From NCBI GenBank assembly GCA_031363915.1, contig JANLVI010000009.1:35488-99487 (forward strand): DNA of 64,000 bases, read 5' to 3'. This DNA comes from JANLVI01 sp031363915 (GTDB taxonomy: Bacteria > Vulcanimicrobiota > Vulcanimicrobiia > Vulcanimicrobiales > Vulcanimicrobiaceae). Below are positions 15,631-24,200 of the stretch, in pieces (the first letter of the stretch is position 1; each line of letters opens with the position of its first letter). The position numbers and the translations under genes were made by a program. The notes under the pieces were generated by a model. It worked only from the letters and a program-made list of their open reading frames with translations. It had not been told where the DNA came from and made no database searches.

Positions 15631-16797
15631 TCATGCGTTCACCGGCTTTGCGATCCAACTGCGATAGTAAGCTTCATCTTCTGCCGGTGCAGCAGTTTCT
15701 GCAAGCCGGAGTGGGTTGAACGCATCGATCGCGAATGCCAATTCGTCCGTTGCCGTTTTTCCAAGGGAACCTTCGACGGCACCGGGCTGCGGACCGTGCG
15801 GCGCACCCGCCGCATGTAAGGTGATCGAGCGTTCTTCGATGCCGCGCCGACTCATGAAATTTCCGCTCGCGTAATAGATGATCTCATCGCAGTCGACACT
15901 CGAGTGATTGTAGGGTGCGGGGATCGCGAGCGGATGGTAATCGAACATCCGCGGCGCGAAGAGCAGCAGCGCCGCACCCGGCGCATCGAAGAGCTGATGC
16001 GAGCTCGGCGGTTGGTGAATTTTGCCCGTTATCGGCATATAGTCATCAGCATTGAATGCCGAGGGATAGCAGTAGCCGTCCCAACCGACCACATCGAAGG
16101 GATGATTTTCCACGGTGTAAATGGCACTGCGCCCTTTGGCCGTAATGCGCACTTCATATTCGCCGGGCGCGTCGATCGGGTCGGACAATTCCGGCGCGCG
16201 GAAGTCGCGCTCGTAGTACGGCGCATGCTCGTGCAGTTGGCCGAATGCGTTGCGAAATTTGCTCGGGATCGTAATCGAACCCGACGACTCGAGGATGACG
16301 AGGTCGCTCAGCGTCTGCGGCTGGAGTTGGTAGGTCGTGCCGGTCGGCACGTGCAGAAAATCGTGCGCACGGTAGGCGATGGTGCCGAACGGCGTGGCGA
16401 GCGTCCCCGATCCTGCCTGAACGAAGATCAATTCATCACCGCTGGAGTTGCGGAAAAAATAGTCCATCGGCCGATCCACGCGCGCGACGGAGACGATCGC
16501 ATCGTCGTTCCCCACGATCGGCGTGCGAGCACTCACGGCGTCGCCGCCTGCGGGCAAGCGTCCCGTAAACCAGTGCCGATTCTTGAGCGGGTCGTTCGGC
16601 AAAAAGCGCACCAGCGGCCGTTCCCACGCTTTAACATCGAGCGTCGCGGTCGGCGGCCGCAGATGATACGCAAGCGAATACACGCTCTCGAAGCCTTTGG
16701 TCGAGATGAGCTCTTCGGCATACAGACCACCGTCGGGCCGCCGGAACTGCGTATGACGCTTACCCGGAAGCGTCCCTTGCCGCACGTAAAATGCCAT
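15631..16797 (-). CDS. hmgA: Homogentisate 1,2-dioxygenase
   Basis: This 388-residue protein is a homogentisate dioxygenase: the non-heme iron enzyme opening the ring of homogentisate to maleylacetoacetate in tyrosine and phenylalanine breakdown. It has FRRPDGGLYAEELISTKGF near the N-terminus, the WDGYCYP segment, and metal-ligand stretches NHSSVDCDEIIYY and LHAAGAPHGPQPG. It belongs to the shorter bacterial branch rather than the roughly 440-residue form. No maleylacetoacetate isomerase or fumarylacetoacetase is adjacent, so the rest of the pathway must be elsewhere. It is a single gene in this orientation next to the two-component system, which has no evident link. Confidence 0.93.
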   Translation of the reverse strand: MAFYVRQGTLPGKRHTQFRRPDGGLYAEELISTKGFESVYSLAYHLRPPTATLDVKAWERPLVRFLPNDPLKNRHWFTGRLPAGGDAVSARTPIVGNDDAIVSVARVDRPMDYFFRNSSGDELIFVQAGSGTLATPFGTIAYRAHDFLHVPTGTTYQLQPQTLSDLVILESSGSITIPSKFRNAFGQLHEHAPYYERDFRAPELSDPIDAPGEYEVRITAKGRSAIYTVENHPFDVVGWDGYCYPSAFNADDYMPITGKIHQPPSSHQLFDAPGAALLLFAPRMFDYHPLAIPAPYNHSSVDCDEIIYYASGNFMSRRGIEERSITLHAAGAPHGPQPGAVEGSLGKTATDELAFAIDAFNPLRLAETAAPAEDEAYYRSWIAKPVNA

Positions 16798-16841
16798 ACT
16801 CGTCGCTTCGCGCAGCGGACCAAAATCGCCCCGCTCGGCGC

Positions 16842-17957
16842 CTAGGCCGCGGCTTCGCGTCGCGGCACGCGAATGGCGAAGCGCGCCCCGCCTAGCGGCG
16901 ACCCCGTAACCTCCACGCTCCCGCCAACCCGTTCGAGCATGAGCCGCACCAGCGCAAGTCCGATTCCGGAGCCGTGCGCCGTCGTCGAACCACGCTCGCC
17001 GAGCGCGAAGATCGCTGCGCGTTCCGCAGGTGCGACGCCTCGCCCATCATCGTCGATCGTAACGTGCGCCAATCGCCCATCGGAGAGATCGACGCTTACG
17101 CGGACCGTGCCGCCAAGACGGCCGTGTTTGATCGCGTTATCGATGAGATTGATCAAGACCAGCGTCAGACGGTCCCCGTCGATCGCAACCGAGATCGGCG
17201 CGATGCGCTGGATGACCAGTGTGACATTGCGTGCGGCAGCGGCGGCGCTCACCGCGTCGTTTGCCGCGGCGAGCGCGAGATCGAGTGAGGCGATCGACCG
17301 GTTCGGAAAGGTCGCGTGCAAATCGAGCAGCGAGATTTCGAACATGCCGTCGATGAGACGGCTCATGCGTAGCGACTCGTTGTACGCGACGGTAAGGAAG
17401 CGGCGGCGCGTCGCGGGATCGATCGACTCATCGAGCAGCGTTTCGAGGTAACCACGAATCGAGGCCAGCGGCGTGCGTAGTTCGTGACCGAGCGCGGAGA
17501 AGAACGCATACCGTTCGCGTTCGCGCGCCCCGCGTTCGAGGGCATCCTCGATCGATGCATCGATCGGGGCTCCGCCCGGCACGAATGTGGTCCAGCCGGT
17601 AAGCACGTCGAGCCGCGTGGTGTGTTCGAGCGTCGCGGCGATGCGCGCGAGCGCCGAGCGTGCGTCGAGCGCAGCAGGCAGATCGTTGCCCGCACGCGTC
17701 AGAGCGACGAGCGCGGCGACGAAGATATCCGAGCCCGGATCGTGCGCGATGCGATCCTCGCCGCGCAAAACGCGTCGTGCCGCAATGCCGAACGCCAGCA
17801 TCGCGCGGCGTTCGAGCGCGCGCGCAGACCGCAAACCGCGGCGCCATGCGGTTCGTTCGAGGTCGGGGATACGCACGACCAACAGCGGGACGCTGCCGGT
17901 ACATCCCGCGAGCAGCGCGTCGAGGCCGGCGAGCGATCCGACCTCAGCCGCGCGCAA
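16842..17957 (-). CDS. Soluble sensor histidine kinase with GGDEF-like degenerate N-terminal region
   Basis: The 371-residue kinase has no membrane segment. The H box is FSALGHELRTPLASIRG (His158), the N box NLIDNAIKHG, and the G boxes DDDGRGVAP and GSGIGLALV. Residues about 20-120 resemble a degenerate GGDEF domain: ARRVLRGEDRIAHDPGSDIF occupies the place of the usual RxxDxxAR-GGDEF, with PGSDI replacing GGDEF. It therefore cannot make cyclic di-GMP but could sense a ligand or form dimers. The start is taken as TTG 17957, overlapping the response-regulator stop by 14 bases; the frame remains open upstream within that gene. It probably phosphorylates the adjacent regulator. Confidence 0.87.
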   Translation of the reverse strand: MRAAEVGSLAGLDALLAGCTGSVPLLVVRIPDLERTAWRRGLRSARALERRAMLAFGIAARRVLRGEDRIAHDPGSDIFVAALVALTRAGNDLPAALDARSALARIAATLEHTTRLDVLTGWTTFVPGGAPIDASIEDALERGARERERYAFFSALGHELRTPLASIRGYLETLLDESIDPATRRRFLTVAYNESLRMSRLIDGMFEISLLDLHATFPNRSIASLDLALAAANDAVSAAAAARNVTLVIQRIAPISVAIDGDRLTLVLINLIDNAIKHGRLGGTVRVSVDLSDGRLAHVTIDDDGRGVAPAERAAIFALGERGSTTAHGSGIGLALVRLMLERVGGSVEVTGSPLGGARFAIRVPRREAAA

Positions 17958-18633
17958 ATTTATATCCGAACCCGTGGATAGTATGCAATAGCGGGGCAAG
18001 CTGCGGCCGCTCCTCGATCTTGGCGCGCAATCGGCGCACGTGCACGTCCACGGTGCGCTCGTCACCATCAAAGTCGAAGCCCCAGACGTTCTGCAAAAGT
18101 TGGGAGCGCGAGAGCGCGACGCCCGCGTTCGTTGCAAGCTCCAAGAGCAGCGCGAACTCGCGCGGCTTGAGCCCAATATCGATTCCATCGATGCGCGCCT
18201 CGCGCGCGGCCTCATCGATTTCGAGCCGGTCGAACGTCAACACGGCAGGAAGGGGCGCGTGCGCCACACCCGCACGTCGGCCGATGGCGCGAACGCGCGC
18301 CACAACTTCGCGCGGCGAGAAGGGCTTCGCGACGTAATCGTCCGCGCCGATCTCAAAACCGATGATGCGGTCGACTTCGTCGGCACGCGCAGTGAGCATC
18401 AGGATCGGCAGCGTGCGACCTTCGCGGCGCAGCGTCCGCACGATTTCGAAGCCATCGAGCACGGGCAAGCCGACGTCGAGGATCAGCAGATCCGCACCCG
18501 CCCGGGCCGCACGCAGCGTCGTCGGACCATCGACGGTCGGCAGACACCGGAATCCCTCACGTTCGAGATGATGGACGAGCAGATCGCGGATCGGGTCTTC
18601 GTCTTCTGCAACGACGATGCGCATAGGAATCAT
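17944..18633 (-). CDS. OmpR/PhoB-family response regulator
   Basis: At 229 residues it has a receiver domain (acidic EDED near residue 10, phospho-acceptor in LLILDVGLPVLDG, Thr in LMLTARA, Lys in DDYVAKPFSP) and a C-terminal winged helix (LKPREFALLLELATN, TVDVHVRRLRAKIE, GFGYKF). It is the partner of the downstream overlapping kinase and should bind DNA when phosphorylated. Two ATGs (18633 and 18624) are possible starts. No target promoter can be assigned. Confidence 0.94.
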   Translation of the reverse strand: MIPMRIVVAEDEDPIRDLLVHHLEREGFRCLPTVDGPTTLRAARAGADLLILDVGLPVLDGFEIVRTLRREGRTLPILMLTARADEVDRIIGFEIGADDYVAKPFSPREVVARVRAIGRRAGVAHAPLPAVLTFDRLEIDEAAREARIDGIDIGLKPREFALLLELATNAGVALSRSQLLQNVWGFDFDGDERTVDVHVRRLRAKIEERPQLAPLLHTIHGFGYKFARG

Positions 18634-18663
18634 AACCGACGCAGTGCCCGGTCGTGGCAGAAC

Positions 18664-19092
18664 CTATGACGGCAAGTCTTTTTGTTCGAGCGCCTCGCCG
18701 TCGACGACGAGTTCGCCGCGCTGGTTGGTGACGGTGGTTCGACAGCGCAGCCGACGCCGCTCGGGCAGAATCTCGATCACCTCGGTGACCGCTTCGAGCG
18801 TGTCCCCGGCATACACGGGTTTGAGAAACCGCAGGGTTTGTGCAAGCGATATCCCGCCCGGCCGCTGGAGCAACAGGCCGTTCGTGGTGGAGAGGAGGCT
18901 TGCGCTCAGCATCCCGTGCGCGACGCGTTTTCCAAACCGCGTGGTCTTGGCGTATTCTTCATCGACGTGCAGCGGGTATTGGTCGCCCGAGACGGCGGCG
19001 AAGAGCAGGATATCCGCCTCCGTGATCGTCTTGGAGAACGTGGCGCGATCGCCAAGGGCAAATTCCTCGAACGACTTCGTGCCGTAGCTCAC
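18664..19092 (-). CDS. MaoC-like (R)-specific enoyl-CoA hydratase family protein
   Basis: A 142-residue single hot-dog-fold protein with the hydratase-2 signature: EADILLFAAVSGDQYPLHVDEEYA supplies the catalytic Asp and His, followed by RVAHGMLSASLLS. Such proteins hydrate trans-2-enoyl-CoA to the (R)-3-hydroxyacyl-CoA, for beta-oxidation or polyhydroxyalkanoate supply. Its start overlaps the stop of the GlcG-family gene by 4 bases, so the two are translationally coupled. Confidence 0.88.
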   Translation of the reverse strand: MSYGTKSFEEFALGDRATFSKTITEADILLFAAVSGDQYPLHVDEEYAKTTRFGKRVAHGMLSASLLSTTNGLLLQRPGGISLAQTLRFLKPVYAGDTLEAVTEVIEILPERRRLRCRTTVTNQRGELVVDGEALEQKDLPS

Positions 19093-19511
19093 GCGGTGCG
19101 CAGCGCCGCAAGCCCGGCTTCGGCGACGACGAGGTCTTCGGGGACGGTCCCCGAGCTTACCCCGATGCCGCCGATCGTCTGACCCTCGACGATCACGGGC
19201 AAACCGCCGCCGATCTGCACGATCGTCGAGGCCAGGGCTAACTTGATGCCGAGCAGTGGCTCGCCGCCACCCTCATCGGCGGTCGCACGTTTGCGCGTGG
19301 CAGCCGAAATCGCTTTCTTGAGCGCGATCTCGATCGACCCGATGCGCGCGCCGTCCATACGGGCGAACGCAAGCAGTAGACCGCCGGGGTCGACGATCGC
19401 GATGCACTCGGGGATACCGATGGAAGCGGCGTGGTCAACAGCGGCGGCGAGCATCGTTTGCGCGCCGTGGAGCGTAAGCGCGATCTGGTCGCGGGCGATC
19501 ATGTCGGTCAT
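19089..19511 (-). CDS. GlcG/HbpS family (heme-binding-like) protein
   Basis: This 140-residue protein is a typical GlcG/HbpS (DUF336, cobalamin adenosyltransferase-like fold) member: ECIAIVDPGGLLLAFARMDGA, SIEIALKKAISAATRKR, GGLPVIVEGQTIGGIGVSSG. Members are found in glycolate, propanediol and heme-linked operons; the precise function is poorly known. It lies first in a two-gene unit with the MaoC hydratase. ATG 19502 is an alternative start three codons in. Confidence 0.88.
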   Translation of the reverse strand: MTDMIARDQIALTLHGAQTMLAAAVDHAASIGIPECIAIVDPGGLLLAFARMDGARIGSIEIALKKAISAATRKRATADEGGGEPLLGIKLALASTIVQIGGGLPVIVEGQTIGGIGVSSGTVPEDLVVAEAGLAALRTA

Positions 19512-19574
19512 GCCCTGCCGTTCGGTGGAAGAAAGCTGGAGTACCTTGCCGGCGCAGACGCGAAATGCGGTAGG

Positions 19575-20321
19575 GTGCTACCTCCGGATCAAGCATTTCG
19601 GCTCTGTGCGAACGCCGCTGCGGCCGCCTACGCCCAGCGTCCCGCGTACGTCGCCTATCACTCGCGCGCAACGATCGACGTGCCGACGCTCAAACGTCAC
19701 CTCGTCGTCGAACGCTCCGTCGAGTCGCGCACATCGGACGACTATGCGGCAAACCAAGATCTCCCGCGCGGCGCGCGGTCGTACGGTCACGCCTGGCCGC
19801 TCAACCCGCTCTTCGATGCCATCGCGTACTTTCGGATTCAGAACGATGCAAAGTCGCTGCGCGACCCGCTCGAATCCTACGTGTACGACGTCCAGCCGAT
19901 CACCTTCGGCGAGCCCAAAGCCTCGAGTGCGAACGTCAACGTCGTCGTCACGACGCTCCGCAATTATTACGCAACGTACGCGCCGGATTCGACAGCGGCC
20001 CTCGCGCATTTACTGCTCGCACCGCTCCCAGCGCTGACCGTCGGCAACAACTCCGACTTCTATCTCCACGACGTCTTCATCGACACGGCCACGAACCTGC
20101 CACGCCGGGTCACGTTCACCGGCAACGACGACTATTTACTTATTGTTAACTACGTTACCGCCAGCGGGCGGTGGATTGTCGATCATGTAACGTACGAGAA
20201 GACCCTCTTCGTACCGCTCAGGGTGGCCCGATTCCACGCAAAAATCGACGTTAACTTCGATTCATTCACGTTTTCTGACCAGCCGGCCGATAGTAAACTC
20301 ATCCCCACTCTAGCCAAATGA
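19575..20321 (+). CDS. Conserved hypothetical protein
   Basis: The coding region is clear from about AFRLCANAAAAAYAQRPAYVAYHSRATIDVP onward: a roughly 240-residue, beta-rich, soluble-looking protein with few cysteines. I do not recognise a named family. Its layout (a repeated short domain in which aromatic strands alternate with DDYA/GHAW motifs) resembles exported proteins of uncultivated soil bacteria. The frame is open upstream to 19431, antisense to the GlcG gene; GTG 19575 is the first plausible start beyond that gene, but no signal peptide or ribosome-binding site supports it. Confidence 0.65.
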   Translation: MLPPDQAFRLCANAAAAAYAQRPAYVAYHSRATIDVPTLKRHLVVERSVESRTSDDYAANQDLPRGARSYGHAWPLNPLFDAIAYFRIQNDAKSLRDPLESYVYDVQPITFGEPKASSANVNVVVTTLRNYYATYAPDSTAALAHLLLAPLPALTVGNNSDFYLHDVFIDTATNLPRRVTFTGNDDYLLIVNYVTASGRWIVDHVTYEKTLFVPLRVARFHAKIDVNFDSFTFSDQPADSKLIPTLAK

Positions 20322-20369
20322 AATTGTCACGCCGTTGTCAGATATTCACCAGAATTTAGGAAACCGCGT

Positions 20370-21443
20370 ATGAACGACCACGAGTTATGCGAAGTGTGTG
20401 AATCATTGCCGGATCTCGCATTCGACGGCGGCGAGGTGCACGTGCATCTGCCGCAACTGCACGCGCTTGGTAAACTCAAAGCGGCGCTCAACAAAGACGG
20501 CTGGGACTATCGCGTCGACGGCAAGACCGTGTCGATTGCGCTTGAGGGGGGCCGCAGCAGCGCGCTCGCCCGTAAGCTGCACGAAACGTTCTCGAGTGTC
20601 GAACGCGCGGCGACACGTGCGCTCTACGTTGCGACCGGCAAGACGCTTGCGTTCAACGATTATTTCGGGATCGACAAGCTCGCTACTCTGCTGGCGCGCA
20701 TGCAGGCCGGGTCGCTCGTCACGATGGTCGAGGCCGGTCAGTTGACCTCCCACTTCCAGCCGATCGTCTACGCGAGCGACCCCGGCCGAATCTACGCCTA
20801 CGAAGCGCTCCTGCGCGGGACCGCGGGCGGCGACCTCGATTCGCCGGACGACATCTTCCGCGTCGCACACGACGCCGATCTGCTCGCGCGAGTCGATCTT
20901 GCTGCGCGCCGAACCGCGATTCAAGAATACGCGAAGCACGGCGTCTCCGAACGCCTCTTCATCAATTTCACGCCGTCCTCGATCTACGACCCGGCGACCT
21001 GTCTGCGCACGACGGTGCAGTTGCTGGACGATCTGGGCATCAGCCACGACCGCGTTGTGTTCGAAGTCGTCGAGAGCGAAGACGTCGACGATATCGATCA
21101 TCTGCGCGGCATCCTCAACTATTATCGCAGCGGGGGATTTCGCGTCGCACTCGACGATCTCGGGGCCGGTTTTTCGTCGCTCACACGCCTCGCGCAGTTG
21201 CGCCCCGACTACGTCAAACTCGACATCGAGCTCGTCCGCAACGTCGACGTCGATCGGTTCAAGGGTGAGATTGCCAAAAAGCTGATCGAGGCGGCGCGGA
21301 CGCTCGACCTCTTCGTCATCGCAGAAGGCGTGGAGACCGAAGGCGAATTAGACTGGGTCATCGCCAACGGCGTGAGTTTCGTGCAGGGCTTTTATATCTG
21401 CAAACCCGCGACGCCGCCGCCAAAACTCGCGCTCGTCAGCTAG
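20370..21443 (+). CDS. EAL-domain cyclic di-GMP phosphodiesterase
   Basis: The 357-residue protein has a novel N-terminal region (about 1-115, with CEVC near the start) and a C-terminal EAL domain. The catalytic set looks complete: EALLRG, INFTPSSIYDP (Asn), FEVVESE (Glu), ALDDLGAGFSSL (Asp pair), VKLDIELV (Lys), IAEGVET (Glu) and QGFYICKP (Gln). It should hydrolyse c-di-GMP to pGpG in the cytoplasm. There is no GGDEF partner in the window, apart from the degenerate one in the kinase at 16842-17957. Confidence 0.9.
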   Translation: MNDHELCEVCESLPDLAFDGGEVHVHLPQLHALGKLKAALNKDGWDYRVDGKTVSIALEGGRSSALARKLHETFSSVERAATRALYVATGKTLAFNDYFGIDKLATLLARMQAGSLVTMVEAGQLTSHFQPIVYASDPGRIYAYEALLRGTAGGDLDSPDDIFRVAHDADLLARVDLAARRTAIQEYAKHGVSERLFINFTPSSIYDPATCLRTTVQLLDDLGISHDRVVFEVVESEDVDDIDHLRGILNYYRSGGFRVALDDLGAGFSSLTRLAQLRPDYVKLDIELVRNVDVDRFKGEIAKKLIEAARTLDLFVIAEGVETEGELDWVIANGVSFVQGFYICKPATPPPKLALVS

Positions 21444-21449
21444 AATACA

Positions 21450-21537
21450 AGGAGAGAGGGAGATTCGAACTCCCGGGACCGGATTAGGGTCCGCCGCATT
21501 TCGAGTGCGGTACTTTAAACCACTCAGCCATCTCTCC
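21450..21537 (-). tRNA. tRNA-Ser(CGA)
   Basis: Read on the minus strand, acceptor strands GGAGAGA (21537-21531) and TCTCTCC (21457-21451) pair perfectly. The anticodon arm CCGCA/TGCGG holds loop CTCGAAA, giving anticodon CGA (complement of 21501-21503). A long variable arm follows. The base after the acceptor is U rather than the G usual for serine tRNAs. CCA is not encoded. Confidence 0.93.
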
Positions 21538-21571
21538 GCAGGGTTTCTTCCATGAGCACGGGTCTGCAACC

Positions 21572-22021
21572 CTACCGCCGGCGCTCCGCAAAAAAATTGC
21601 GCAGTTGCTGCGCGGTCTCTTCGCGCAGCATACCCTCCACGATTTCGACGTGATGATTCACCGCGGCCGATCTAAGAATGTCGATAACGGAGCCCACAGC
21701 CCCTCCCTTGGGATCGCGGCAACCGAAAACTAGACGTTCGATCCGCGCCGCCGCGATCGCCCCGGCGCACATCGGGCAGGGCTCTTTTGTGACGTAGAGC
21801 GTTCCCCCGATACGCCAGCGTCCCAAGGCCGTGGATGCCGCGCGAATTGCGAGAATTTCGGCATGTGCCGTCGGATCTGCGTCGCGCTCTTTCTCGTTAT
21901 GCGCCTCAAACGTGCCGCCGTCCGTGACGAGCACAGCCCCAATCGGAACGTCGCCCGCCTCCGCGGCCTGGGCGGCAAGCGCGATCGCGCGCCGCAGCAG
22001 GGCCTCGTCGTCATCGTTCAT
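21572..22021 (-). CDS. tadA: tRNA-specific adenosine deaminase TadA
   Basis: A 149-residue zinc deaminase with HAE (TAHAEILAIRAA) and PCxxC (EPCPMCAGAI) ligand motifs, IGAVLV at the N-terminus and RDPKGGAVGS, the standard TadA pattern. It converts A34 to inosine in tRNA-Arg(ACG), which is encoded at 31972-32045 in this window. The gene sits between two tRNA genes. Guanine deaminase is a less likely alternative given the length and motif context. Confidence 0.94.
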   Translation of the reverse strand: MNDDDEALLRRAIALAAQAAEAGDVPIGAVLVTDGGTFEAHNEKERDADPTAHAEILAIRAASTALGRWRIGGTLYVTKEPCPMCAGAIAAARIERLVFGCRDPKGGAVGSVIDILRSAAVNHHVEIVEGMLREETAQQLRNFFAERRR

Positions 22022-22027
22022 ATAAAA

Positions 22028-22104
22028 TGGTGCGCCCGGAGGGATTCGAACCCCCGGTCTCAGCCTTCGGAGGGCCGCGCGTTATCCAGCTACGCTACGG
22101 GCGC
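22028..22104 (-). tRNA. tRNA-Arg(CCG), CCA encoded
   Basis: Minus-strand cloverleaf of 77 nt: acceptor GCGCCCG/CGGGCGC, discriminator A, and a genomically encoded CCA (complement of 22028-22030). The anticodon arm CGGCC/GGCTG encloses CTCCGAA, giving CCG. The D arm and GGTTCGAATCC T arm are normal. Among the tRNAs in this window it is the only one with CCA in the DNA. Confidence 0.95.
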
Positions 22105-22110
22105 AAGGGA

Positions 22111-22353
22111 TCAGCTCTTGGGTTCGTCCCCGGGGACGGGAGCTGAGGTAGGGATGTGTTTGAAGAGGTCGAGTTTATGGTCGACGAGCCCACGATAGAA
22201 CTTGCGAACGCAGTCGGGGTGTCCGAAAAAATACGTGCGCGCGTAGGCGAGATCGTCCCCCGAACTATCCGGAACGTAATGTGAGATTTCGATTTCTTCC
22301 ATTTGCCCCCGGTCGACCGGGTGCGGGCAGAAATCGCAGGGGATTGTCGACAT
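22111..22353 (-). CDS. Small hypothetical protein with Cys pairs
   Basis: An 80-residue protein starting MSTIPCDFC with GAGG seven bases before the ATG. CDFC near the N-terminus and HPDC about 40 residues on could form a zinc site. It resembles no named family I know. The context (between tRNA genes, minus strand) gives no function. Confidence 0.7.
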   Translation of the reverse strand: MSTIPCDFCPHPVDRGQMEEIEISHYVPDSSGDDLAYARTYFFGHPDCVRKFYRGLVDHKLDLFKHIPTSAPVPGDEPKS

Positions 22354-22374
22354 CGTGGAACCTCGAGAATTTTC

Positions 22375-22446
22375 TGACTCGGGTAGGATTTGAACCTACG
22401 ACCTAGGGCTTATGAGTCCCCCGCTCTACCACTGAGCTACCGAGCC
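22375..22446 (-). tRNA. tRNA-Met(CAT)
   Basis: Minus-strand cloverleaf of 72 nt: acceptor GGCTCGG/CCGAGTC (one G-U), discriminator A. Loop CTCATAA gives anticodon CAT. The anticodon stem GGGGA/GCCCT has an A-G apposition at the loop-closing position. D arm GCTCAGTGGTAGAGC and T arm GTTCAAATC are normal. It could be elongator Met or the lysidine-modified Ile tRNA; the overall sequence looks more like elongator Met. Confidence 0.88.
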
Positions 22447-22582
22447 GCAAACGGAAAACCGGTGTCGAAACACACGTCGATTAGCTAGAACCACGGCGAG
22501 CCCTTCCAGGTTGCCGGGCCTTGCTTCGCCCGTCACCCATTCGACGAAGGATGGGAAGCGCTCTGCCGCAACTGGTACGAGC

Positions 22583-24184
22583 ATGATCAAGCGTTTGACT
22601 TGGTCGGCGCTCGCGTTTGGTGTGACGCTGACCTTTTTTCCCGTTCTTGCGGGCGCGGCAACGCCCACCGAGTTGCTCGCAAAACACAAAGCATTCATGG
22701 GCTGGGTCGCAGGCGACCCAAGCGTGCCCGGGGTGCGCTTGACGATCGAGCCCGGTGCCGTCGCAGCCACGATAGACAAGCCGCTCACCGCTGAAGAGAA
22801 CGCACAGCGAGCCCTTCGGATCCGCCAAGTGTTCCGCGGTCTTCTCATGCGCAACACCGAGGACTACGGAAAAATTACCGTGTCGAGCGGATTTACTGGC
22901 CGCATTTTTTGGCGTAGCAACGTCAATGCCAACACGGTTACGCTCTTCGACGACGACGCGCGCGAAGCGCTATCGGACGACATCATCGAATCGAACGCCG
23001 TAACGCAACTCGGTGGGACCTCCCGCGGGAGTGCCCGCGTCCGCGAACGCGCCGTCGAGATCGTGCGCGTCGACCCGCAGAACGCTTTTCCAATCGATTG
23101 TTACATCGATCCGGCATCCGGCGAGCTACTGCGCTACGTGATCCGACCGGACGATCGATACGATCGCATTGAAGTCCAGGTCGAAGGCTATAAAGAAATC
23201 GCGCCCGGCAAACGCGTCATCGGTATCACGCGGCGCGGCAAATCGCGTCGTACGCTCGAAGTGACGTCCGCCGCAATCGCAACCGACATCAAAGATACGG
23301 ACTTCGTTCCGCCCGAACCCACCTCGTCGTGGACGTTCGGTACGGGCGCGCCGTTCCCGATCACCGAAGCCGTTCGCTATGGTCTCATCGGCAGCGGCCG
23401 GTCGATTCAATTCCGCGCCAGATTCAACGGCGTCGAAGGAAACTTCTTACTCGACTCCGGCGCAAGCGGCATCGTCCTCTATAAATCGATCGCCGATCGG
23501 CTCAATCTCACTTCGCTCGCAGCGACGGGGTACACCGGTGTCAACGGCGGATTCGTCGCGGCGCGCGAGGTCAAAATCGACTCGCTCATGATTGGCGATA
23601 ACGTCTTGCACGACGTCATCGTGCAAACGTCGGGCCAACCGCTGACCGATCTCGACGGCATCATCGGCTACGACTTCTTCGCGCAAGCGATCGTCGACGT
23701 CGATCTGGTAAAAAAGACGATGGCGGTCTACGATCCGGCTAAAACCGACGTTCACGTCGAGAAAGGCGCGGTCGCCTTTCCGGTCAACTTGAGTTCGCGA
23801 ACGCCGCAAATGCCGGTTAGATTTTCGGGTGGCGCGACCGCGCATCCCATCTTTGATTCGGGCGACGACTTCTTCGTCTTGCTCTCCGATGACATGCGCA
23901 ACTCCGGCAAGATCGTCGCACTCGCGCAAAAACTAATCGGAGATATCGATTTACGGATTGTCTTTGGCGGCGTTGATGGTTCGGCGGAAGGATCCGCGCC
24001 CTGCGTGCGCCTCAACCGCGTCGATGTCGGACCGTATGGATACGAAAACGTCCCCGTCTGTTTTGGCAATCCGGCCGTCTTCGGTAAAGATGGCGGACTC
24101 GTCGGATTTGATTTCTTACGTCACTTCAATTGGACGTTCGATTACCCCGAAGGCAAGCTCGTTCTCACGCCAAACGGCCGCTGA
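22583..24184 (+). CDS. Exported retropepsin-like aspartyl protease, two domains
   Basis: The 533-residue protein begins with a signal peptide (MIKRLTWSALAFGVTLTFF...AGAA). After a region of about 270 residues, LLDSGASGIVL forms an aspartyl protease active-site motif with a flap/IGYDFF segment. A second copy follows at IFDSGDDFFVLLSDD, ending in GFDFLRHF. In the second motif the usual Thr/Ser after Gly is Asp, which would weaken that site. The protein probably acts in the envelope; the substrate is unknown. The gene ends 16 bases from the convergent livF stop. Confidence 0.83.
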   Translation: MIKRLTWSALAFGVTLTFFPVLAGAATPTELLAKHKAFMGWVAGDPSVPGVRLTIEPGAVAATIDKPLTAEENAQRALRIRQVFRGLLMRNTEDYGKITVSSGFTGRIFWRSNVNANTVTLFDDDAREALSDDIIESNAVTQLGGTSRGSARVRERAVEIVRVDPQNAFPIDCYIDPASGELLRYVIRPDDRYDRIEVQVEGYKEIAPGKRVIGITRRGKSRRTLEVTSAAIATDIKDTDFVPPEPTSSWTFGTGAPFPITEAVRYGLIGSGRSIQFRARFNGVEGNFLLDSGASGIVLYKSIADRLNLTSLAATGYTGVNGGFVAAREVKIDSLMIGDNVLHDVIVQTSGQPLTDLDGIIGYDFFAQAIVDVDLVKKTMAVYDPAKTDVHVEKGAVAFPVNLSSRTPQMPVRFSGGATAHPIFDSGDDFFVLLSDDMRNSGKIVALAQKLIGDIDLRIVFGGVDGSAEGSAPCVRLNRVDVGPYGYENVPVCFGNPAVFGKDGGLVGFDFLRHFNWTFDYPEGKLVLTPNGR

Positions 24185-24200
24185 CCGCAAAGCGAACGTC

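Noticed and set aside
19575..20321. Calling the hypothetical protein a lipoprotein or sedolisin fragment
   Set aside because: No signal peptide, lipobox or catalytic motif is visible from any plausible start.
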